28,560 nucleotides of DNA, taken from positions 1-28,560 of the IMG/VR virus record IMGVR_UViG_3300006916_000272. One strand, 5' to 3'. Position 1 is the first letter of the stretch. The number at the start of each line of letters is the position of its first letter. This document shows positions 22,685-28,560 of the stretch, piece after piece. Source of the stretch: a virus. Below the pieces are notes generated by a model. That model was not told where the DNA came from. It did no database searches and saw only the letters and a list, made by a program, of their open reading frames with translations. The position numbers and the translations under genes are program-made.

Positions 22685-24898
22685 TTAGTTAGCCATTGCC
22701 CTCAACTGATCCATGACATTACCAGTTAAATCCTCAAACTCTTTTTCATCCCCTATTTGCTGCTCTGCTTCCGCCAAAGGGACACCACTCAATGTAGAGA
22801 TTCGTGCAATAATTGCTTTCTCAATCGCAGGGATATTTGCATCTTCTATAGCTTGTGTTATGGCAACTTCTAAGGCTTTGGCGGTTGGCGGTACGTCCAC
22901 GTTATCGTACATCTTAGTTATAACTTCGCCAATAGCCTTTCTTTGTGCTGCTAGGCCACCATATAAGGCAGCTAACGTCTTAGAATCAGCGCTCTTTATC
23001 ATAGACATTTTATACTGTCTGTCAATCTCGTTTGCCTGCGCCGTCAACTGATTTTTGATTGTAGCACTGGCAGCATCCAGTATCTGTTTATACTGTGCGT
23101 CGTATCGTTCTAAGTTGGCTTTACCCAGATTCATAGCGAGGGTGGCTGCGGCTCTCTTGTCTTCTTTAATAGACTTGTACACATCAGCGCCTGCCGCGAT
23201 CTCCTTACCTATAAGTTCAGCGTTCTTATCAATGCTAGCTTTGTCCAGCTCAACACGCTTCAGGAATGCTCTTTCTCTCTCGCCTTCTTGACGTCTACGC
23301 TCCGCAGCAATACCCGTCGCTCCACCGCCAGCACCACCTCTGCCGATACCACGTAACTGAGCTTGACTACGCTCAAACCTTTGTTTTTCAGGGTCTTGTA
23401 TCCCACCCATCATTTTTTCGTAGTCTGACGTATACTTGTCCATCCTAGCGATGGTGTCGCCTTTGATATACTTACCCGGATTTTTAGGGTCTTCTTTTAG
23501 ACGTCCATATTTCAGAGCTAACCGCAGTTCTTCAGCGTCACGCGCAGTCGCCATGTCAGCTTCAGACTTACCCATACCTTCTTGTATGAACTCGTTTACA
23601 CCAGTGCCTTGGAGAGCATCGGTAACACGTGTGTCGGATACGGCAGCTAGGCCAGCCGCTGCTTTCTTAGTAGGGTCTAACTCTGTAACGGCGGGGGCAG
23701 CAATACCGCTAGGCTCTGGGCCAGCTTGTGGGCCAGCTTGTTGGCCAGCTTCTTGCTTTCTAAGTACTCCCGCACCGCCCATGTCCGCTATACTACCACC
23801 GCCCGTAGTCATGCCATCCATAACGCCAGTATCAGCGTCAGTTATGCCTAGTTCGGCCTTAACGTTGCCTATAGGAGCTTCTGTGATTACTTCTGGCTTG
23901 GCCTTGGGCTTATTGAAGTTAGCGCGTAGGTCAGCGATAGCGGCTTCTATCTCTTCAGGAGATTTTCCTTCTCGCTTTAGTTTCCTTTTTGTCTGGTACT
24001 CCTGAATTTCTAATTGTCTTTCAGGGCTACCTTCAAAGAACTCAGTAATTCCCGCTCTAGCAGCAGCGCTTTCTTCGGCAGTGGGGAACTCTCTACCCAT
24101 CTGCTTTGGGCGTGGTTCCTTCTTTTCCGGGCTAGGTATGGTAGTCAGCCCAGAAAGTCCTTCTTTTCTTTCGCCTAGCTTTGGGAGGCCCATGTCTCCC
24201 AGTTCTGGCATTTTTATTTCTGCTGGAGCTTCCTCTTCTGGCGCCGACTGTGTAGCGATTTGCGCGTCTATATCATCCATCTCTTCTGGTGAGATTTTAG
24301 TCGGGTCATCTTTTGGCTCAAAGCCATGCTGTGTCTCTAGAAACTCTACGATTTCACTTTTGTTTTGTCCGGCGGGGAGAGAGTCTACGAGGCCACTAAA
24401 CTGAGCTTTAGTTAGCTTACCTTCTTGGATAAGCTGTCTGACTTTTTCTACTGTCAGTTTACTCCGTATGTTAGACATAACGTCTCGCATTTCCTCATCA
24501 CTTGCAGCGTCAACTGAGCCACCATCCTGAAAGCCGGGCATACCTTGTGGAGCCATACCTGCAATACCGGCTGGACGTTGGGGTGGTTGTCCCATCTGCT
24601 TCGCTTGCGCTGCGGCTTTCTGCCTACGCTGATCCATGATGCCTGCGGTCTGCTCTACCATGTCATTCTTAGTCTGCTCCAGCATCTCTTTTTCCATCTG
24701 CTCAGCAATGGTTCCGGGCATCTGTTCAGCCTTCATTTGCATATCACGAGCAGCGGCGTCTTTTTCAGACTTCAGCTTTTGAAGAGCCAACAGGTCTAGC
24801 AGTTCTTTATTTCTAGAGTAACTCTGCTCAAGACGTTGTGGGTTGGCGCGATTAGCGTCTACTTTTTTGTCAACAATACTGTCAATACCGCCAATCAT
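22685..24898 (-). CDS. Coiled-coil virion-type protein (737 aa)
   Basis: The ATG at 24898 follows GGAG by eight bases and lies two bases after the previous stop. The first 110 residues are Gln/Lys/Glu/Met-rich helices. Near 110-130 is PAGIAGMAPQGMPGFQDGGSVD, a Gly/Met/Pro turn of the kind repeated in late proteins of marine phages. The middle (about 150-370) is acidic with Pro-rich spacers, and the C-terminal half (about 500-737) is again helical and charged. No enzyme motif is visible. Between a Gly-rich structural-type protein and the giant protease protein, it is best read as an internal virion or tail-associated protein. The exact place in the particle is unknown. Confidence 0.7.
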   Translation of the reverse strand: MIGGIDSIVDKKVDANRANPQRLEQSYSRNKELLDLLALQKLKSEKDAAARDMQMKAEQMPGTIAEQMEKEMLEQTKNDMVEQTAGIMDQRRQKAAAQAKQMGQPPQRPAGIAGMAPQGMPGFQDGGSVDAASDEEMRDVMSNIRSKLTVEKVRQLIQEGKLTKAQFSGLVDSLPAGQNKSEIVEFLETQHGFEPKDDPTKISPEEMDDIDAQIATQSAPEEEAPAEIKMPELGDMGLPKLGERKEGLSGLTTIPSPEKKEPRPKQMGREFPTAEESAAARAGITEFFEGSPERQLEIQEYQTKRKLKREGKSPEEIEAAIADLRANFNKPKAKPEVITEAPIGNVKAELGITDADTGVMDGMTTGGGSIADMGGAGVLRKQEAGQQAGPQAGPEPSGIAAPAVTELDPTKKAAAGLAAVSDTRVTDALQGTGVNEFIQEGMGKSEADMATARDAEELRLALKYGRLKEDPKNPGKYIKGDTIARMDKYTSDYEKMMGGIQDPEKQRFERSQAQLRGIGRGGAGGGATGIAAERRRQEGERERAFLKRVELDKASIDKNAELIGKEIAAGADVYKSIKEDKRAAATLAMNLGKANLERYDAQYKQILDAASATIKNQLTAQANEIDRQYKMSMIKSADSKTLAALYGGLAAQRKAIGEVITKMYDNVDVPPTAKALEVAITQAIEDANIPAIEKAIIARISTLSGVPLAEAEQQIGDEKEFEDLTGNVMDQLRAMAN

Positions 24899-24900
24899 AC

Positions 24901-26493
24901 TTATGACTCCCCTTCACTTTTGTTATTCATAAACTCGCGATACTCAGCCAAAATATTTGCTATGTCAGATGCTTGTGAAGGCTGCGAATACTGCGTTGTC
25001 TGAGCCGCTAATGGAAGACCCTGCAACAGAGACTGTTGGAACTGTACTGCCTTGTATGGATAATCTCTTTCTTCCTCGAACTGCGCAATGTCTGCCGCAA
25101 TACCCTCAGAAGTAATACCCCTCTGGACTGCACCTGCGTCAGCTTGTGTCTTGAGTACGTCAAATCCAAGTTGGTTAGCTCTATCCTGCGCGGTCATAGT
25201 GCGATCTTGCTCAGTGTTGAATTGCTGCTGCGCCTTATCATACGCGTCACGGTATCCTTGAGCTGTGATGTCAGATAGACGTCCCTGCAAGTTACGTGCG
25301 CCTTCGGCTTCCATGATGGCCTGTCGAGAACCACCAAATGCACCAGCTTTAGTAAGGCGTCCTGCGTCAGCAATACGTTGAATTTGTGCCTGCCTTACAG
25401 CTTCTTGTCGCTGAGGGTCTAACGCCGCTTCTAGGTACGGGTTCATACCTTGTTGAGCTGCCGCTGCGTCAAATGTCTGAGGGGTGTATGCGCCCATATT
25501 TTGTGGGGCTTGTAGTGCGCCAATACCCGTAAATGCCTGATCCTGTAGTTGGCTTTGTCCCGCAGTAAGTGGGCCTGTGTAGGCTTGATAGCCTTGATTA
25601 GCTAGCGCCTGACCTTTGCCGAGCATGTCAGTAACATAGTCGCCTGCCCAGTTAGATAGTGAGGACTCTGTACCGGTCTTTTGACCTACTCCGGGATCTG
25701 CTTCCACAGGGTCTTCAGAGCCGGTCTGAAAGTGTTGAATCTTACCACCACCAGCATACTGAGCAATACCGCCCTGCGCCATCTTAGGCATGAACTTATT
25801 GGGGTCGATCTCTTTACCCTGCTGAGTGGTGCCGGTACGCTCTTTACGTACGTTGTCCATCATACTGTGTAGCTGCTTGGCACCTGCATCAGAGTTACCG
25901 GTACCGAGGTGGCTTACTACATCAGCAGGGATCACGAACTCGCCGTCACTCAGACGGGCTTCTTGTTTCCCATCAATGTTTGCCGGAACTAAATCAGCCA
26001 TACCATCGCTAGCGCCGTTGAGGTACATACCCTTCATTCTATTGGCAGTGTCCGTGCCCGGCATAGAAGCTAAACCACCAGCAGCCATCTGCTGTACGTC
26101 GTCGAGGTTGCGAGTATTATTGTTTATTTTGTAGTTGTCATGACGTAACTCTCCCGCTTGCTGGTTTACGATAGCTTGCGCTTCTTCCAGTGTGGGGACT
26201 TCTTGGTCTTCGGGTTTCTGTGCGTAAATAGTATCAGTGAAGTAGCGCTGCCCACCCTGCCCGGGACGGCGGTATTTGTAACCGGCTAGAGGGGTATCCA
26301 TTGGCTGTGTTTGCCTGCGCACGGCTTGGTATTCGGGGATTTTACCCTGATAACCTGTTTGAGGTATTTGCGGATCAAATACACCACTTTGTTGCGCGGC
26401 ATATGCCAACCCTAACTCTAGCAAGTTGTCGCCGGTAATCGAATCGCCGAGGTCTTCAAGCCCCCCAACAAAATCATCCCAAAATTTACTCAT
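24901..26493 (-). CDS. Gly/Ala-rich virion-type protein with RLSDGEFVIPADVV motif (530 aa)
   Basis: I chose the ATG at 26493, which has GGAG six bases upstream and follows the previous stop by one base. A TTG four codons earlier would begin inside the previous gene and overlap that ribosome-binding site. The N-terminal third is polar. At about 178-196 is RLSDGEFVIPADVVSHLG, flanked by glycine turns (MAAGGLASMPG before; AQGGIAQYAGGG after). The C-terminal half (about 340-500) is Gln/Ala-rich helix containing NPYLEAALDP and AGAFGGSRQAIMEAEGA, patterns I associate with structural or ejection proteins of marine podoviruses. No catalytic residues are evident. It probably forms part of the internal core or tail. 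This rests on composition and context. Confidence 0.7.
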   Translation of the reverse strand: MSKFWDDFVGGLEDLGDSITGDNLLELGLAYAAQQSGVFDPQIPQTGYQGKIPEYQAVRRQTQPMDTPLAGYKYRRPGQGGQRYFTDTIYAQKPEDQEVPTLEEAQAIVNQQAGELRHDNYKINNNTRNLDDVQQMAAGGLASMPGTDTANRMKGMYLNGASDGMADLVPANIDGKQEARLSDGEFVIPADVVSHLGTGNSDAGAKQLHSMMDNVRKERTGTTQQGKEIDPNKFMPKMAQGGIAQYAGGGKIQHFQTGSEDPVEADPGVGQKTGTESSLSNWAGDYVTDMLGKGQALANQGYQAYTGPLTAGQSQLQDQAFTGIGALQAPQNMGAYTPQTFDAAAAQQGMNPYLEAALDPQRQEAVRQAQIQRIADAGRLTKAGAFGGSRQAIMEAEGARNLQGRLSDITAQGYRDAYDKAQQQFNTEQDRTMTAQDRANQLGFDVLKTQADAGAVQRGITSEGIAADIAQFEEERDYPYKAVQFQQSLLQGLPLAAQTTQYSQPSQASDIANILAEYREFMNNKSEGES

Positions 26494-26494
26494 T

Positions 26495-28560
26495 CTATTC
26501 TCCAATCAAGCGTAGAAGCTCGTCATTCGTCTGTATAATACCACCTTTAGCCACTCTCTGTGGGGGTAATTCCGTCCGGCTCCCATAGGGAGAGGCAAAC
26601 AATTCTTTCTGTTGTGGGGTGGCAAATATTTCGTCCCCATACACATCAAACAAGTAATCAATTTCTGCCAACTCTTGCGGCGTCCGTGTGGTAGCCGTGC
26701 GAGCACTTTGCGCTTGGGTAGCTTGCCCCAATCTTTTGAGTATGTCCTCTTCCTGCTCCTGCTGCTGAGCTAAGTAGTTAGCGTCAGAGTATGCCTGCTG
26801 TCGCTCCAGTTCGGCCTGCTGCTGGGCTTCTAGGTCAGCTTGTCGCTGCGCTTCTTGTTCGGCTAGTAGTTCGTTCTGAGCGTCTATCTGCGCATACAAT
26901 CCTGTAGAAGGCCCAAATATGGAGCTTTCAGCAAATTGTACATCTTGACCTGCAAACGAATCTTCTAGTAACGCCTGATCTATTTCGTTTATTACACCAT
27001 CAGCATTGACATCATACAACATCTCCTCAGCAGTTGGAACATACGCTGGGTCATCTAATGTCTCTTGGTTAGCTAGGAAGTCTGTTACTGCGTCTATATC
27101 ATCTTGAGTAACTTCTCGAGCAGGTTTACCGAGTATCCTTGCTACTTCTTCGTTAGCGGTTTTTTGCTGTTCTAGCTGCGCTAATAATGTCGCAGTGTCA
27201 GTGCCCTGCTGCTCGGCTAACTCATTAATAGCTTGCGTAATCGCAGCGTCTCTGTCCCCAGTCTGGGCTTCTAACTCGTCGATGCGGTTGTTCAGCGTAG
27301 TGCCTAGATCAGCAACCTGCGTTTGCACAGTGCCGATTTGGGCTTCCAGAGCTTCTTTGTCCGTGCCCATTTGCGCCAGCAGAGTGTCTTCTGTTGTCTG
27401 GAGGTCGCCTGCCACCTGCGCAAGAGCCTCTTCAAACGTAGCTCCCTGCTGCATAAGGGTAGTTATCTGCCCCTGAATGTCCCCTAACTGGGTCTGCACA
27501 TCGCCCACTTGACCACGTAATACATCTATATCATCAGACAACTCTTGTTTGTCTTTACCCATTTGGGTAAGCAGCGCATCTTCTGTAGTCTGTAGATCAC
27601 CAGCTACCTGTGCAAGAGCCTCTTCAAACGTAGCTCCTTGGTTCATCAGCTCGGCTATCTGTCCCTCAATACCACCTAACTGGGTCTGCACATCGCCCAC
27701 TTGACCACGTAGTACATCTATATCATCAGACAACTCTTGTTTGTCTTTACCCATCTGGGCAAGCAGTGCATCTTCTGTAGTCTGTAGATCACCAGCTACC
27801 TGCGCAAGAGCATCATCAAAACTAACACCTTGGTTCATCAGGGCGTTTATCTGGGTGGTTATGTCGTCAACCTGAGTTTGTAGCCCAGCAATGTCCGCCT
27901 CAAGTTCCTGCCTAGTAGTACCCAGTTGGTCGAGAATACCCTGTTCAGTTGTATCAAGATCTCCCGCTACCGCATCTATAGCGGCCTGCAACGCAGCATC
28001 CTTGTCCATACCAGCGCGTAGGTTAGCGTTTATTTGCTCTTGTAACTGATCACGTACGCGTGAAATTCTTGCGTTGATGTTATCGCGTACTGTGGTAATC
28101 CTAGTGTCGAGTCTTGTACGGGCATCCGCTGCCGCGCCCAACCTACTAAATATGGTGCCAATATCCGTGCCTAGCTCTGCTGCTAGATCCGCTATGGCTT
28201 GGTCTAGTCTCTCGGTGTCGCTGAGGTCGGCGTCAGTGTTAGCATTTATAAGTGCAACCAGCCTTTCTTCCAGCTCAGTGACACTATCTGCTACAGTCTG
28301 TATCTCAGCGGTTATTTCTTCCCCAGTACGGTAGTCGCTTAGGTATTCTGCTACTTCAGCATGGGTAGTAAAGTTCTCGTTCTCAGCGACAATATCAGCA
28401 ATAGCTTTATTAACTGCTGCATCTCGTTCCATATCAGCGGCTAGGTTAGCGCCAATCTTGTCGTTGAGGTCTGTTTCTAGGTCAGCTACTTCTTGGTTTA
28501 ACGCGTTTAGGTCAGCCGTAGTAGTACCCAGCTTAGATAATATATCGGCGCTAGTAGTAC
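26495..28560 (-). CDS. Long coiled-coil repeat protein with EF-hand-like loop (N-terminus outside window)
   Basis: The frame stays open to the right edge and the residues there continue the repeat pattern (ADILSKLGTTTADLNALNQE), so the ATG at 28432 is internal and the gene is truncated by the window. At least 688 residues are visible. Most is heptad-rich coiled coil built from AGDLxTTE...QMG...ALAQV units (57 or 64 residues). Then comes a dockerin/EF-hand-like loop DVNADGVINEID (26978-27013), a Gln/Glu-rich helix, and a C-terminus ending KGGIIQTNDELLRLIGE. This suggests a fibrous virion part such as a tail fibre, tape-measure-like rod or internal core protein. Its stop lies one base before the next start. 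Confidence 0.72.
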   Translation of the reverse strand, partial: TTSADILSKLGTTTADLNALNQEVADLETDLNDKIGANLAADMERDAAVNKAIADIVAENENFTTHAEVAEYLSDYRTGEEITAEIQTVADSVTELEERLVALINANTDADLSDTERLDQAIADLAAELGTDIGTIFSRLGAAADARTRLDTRITTVRDNINARISRVRDQLQEQINANLRAGMDKDAALQAAIDAVAGDLDTTEQGILDQLGTTRQELEADIAGLQTQVDDITTQINALMNQGVSFDDALAQVAGDLQTTEDALLAQMGKDKQELSDDIDVLRGQVGDVQTQLGGIEGQIAELMNQGATFEEALAQVAGDLQTTEDALLTQMGKDKQELSDDIDVLRGQVGDVQTQLGDIQGQITTLMQQGATFEEALAQVAGDLQTTEDTLLAQMGTDKEALEAQIGTVQTQVADLGTTLNNRIDELEAQTGDRDAAITQAINELAEQQGTDTATLLAQLEQQKTANEEVARILGKPAREVTQDDIDAVTDFLANQETLDDPAYVPTAEEMLYDVNADGVINEIDQALLEDSFAGQDVQFAESSIFGPSTGLYAQIDAQNELLAEQEAQRQADLEAQQQAELERQQAYSDANYLAQQQEQEEDILKRLGQATQAQSARTATTRTPQELAEIDYLFDVYGDEIFATPQQKELFASPYGSRTELPPQRVAKGGIIQTNDELLRLIGE
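26978..27013 (-). other. EF-hand / dockerin-like calcium-binding loop
   Basis: The 12-residue loop DVNADGVINEID has Asp, Asn, Asp at positions 1, 3 and 5, glycine at 6, a hydrophobic residue at 8 and Asp at 12, the standard EF-hand/dockerin calcium pattern. A helix (QALLEDSF) follows, and the segment before it is acidic and helical. A single loop is present in the visible part. Dockerin modules normally have two. Confidence 0.7.
27413..27967 (-). repeat. Tandem coding repeats of 171, 192 and 192 bases
   Basis: In the coiled-coil gene (minus strand) three consecutive units begin at 27967 (57 codons), 27796 (64) and 27604 (64), each opening AGDLxTTE and ending ALAQV. The last two are almost identical in DNA and protein. 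The first differs and is shorter by exactly seven residues, one coiled-coil heptad. A diverged fourth copy starts at 27412. Confidence 0.9.

Noticed and set aside
27413-27967. CRISPR-like or mobile repeat array
   Set aside because: The repeats are in-frame coiled-coil codons with no spacers, no leader and no Cas genes.

Overview
The window looks like part of a tailed double-stranded DNA bacteriophage genome (Caudoviricetes), probably a marine, podovirus-like phage of a proteobacterium. The evidence is tight gene packing with ATGA/TAATG overlaps, a full phage replication set (family A DNA polymerase, primase-helicase, single-stranded-DNA-binding protein, SNF2 helicase, two PD-(D/E)XK nucleases, a DUF3310 protein) and a block of very large virion-type proteins. 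The marine assignment rests on remembered resemblance of the glycine-rich motifs in the late proteins to uncultured marine phages. It is an inference. I see no tRNA, rRNA, CRISPR array, insertion sequence, integrase, terminase, portal or capsid gene.

Plus strand, 1-16124 (early/replication arm). The window opens inside the C-terminal part of a MoxR-like AAA+ ATPase, followed by a two-domain metallopeptidase-like/VWA-like protein. ATPase/VWA pairs of this kind usually act together. From 1867 to 5320 lies a run of small or unrecognised proteins, probably accessory or host-takeover genes. It includes a short membrane protein and a membrane-anchored protein with six TDxWGxTR repeats. From 5259 to 9180 come a VRR-NUC nuclease, a DUF3310 protein, DNA polymerase A, a Cas4/RecB-like nuclease and a small HNH-like basic protein. 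A 218-base non-coding gap (9181-9398) rich in inverted repeats separates these from a second cluster: SNF2 helicase, a small unknown protein, an HTH protein, a cysteine-cluster protein, an SSB of the DUF2815 type, a 100-base leader that can be drawn as a pseudoknot, the 943-residue primase-helicase, and a small terminal gene. A strong intrinsic terminator (16137-16178) closes this arm.

Minus strand, 28560-16177 (late/virion arm, convergent with the first). In transcription order: a coiled-coil repeat protein that enters from beyond the right edge and carries an EF-hand/dockerin-like loop; a 530-residue glycine/alanine-rich protein; a 737-residue coiled-coil protein; and a 2163-residue polyvalent-type protein with a HEMTH zinc-protease motif. 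These are best read as internal virion, ejection or tail-associated proteins. That role comes from size, order and motifs and is not proven.

Working model: the plus-strand genes copy and process phage DNA, with the SSB, its cysteine-cluster neighbour and the primase-helicase as a core unit. The minus-strand genes build the virion and deliver proteins with the genome. The most unusual items are an identical 11-residue tag shared by the SSB and its neighbour, the structured leader over the primase start site, the TDxWGxTR repeat protein, the structured 9181-9398 gap and the giant protease-containing virion protein.
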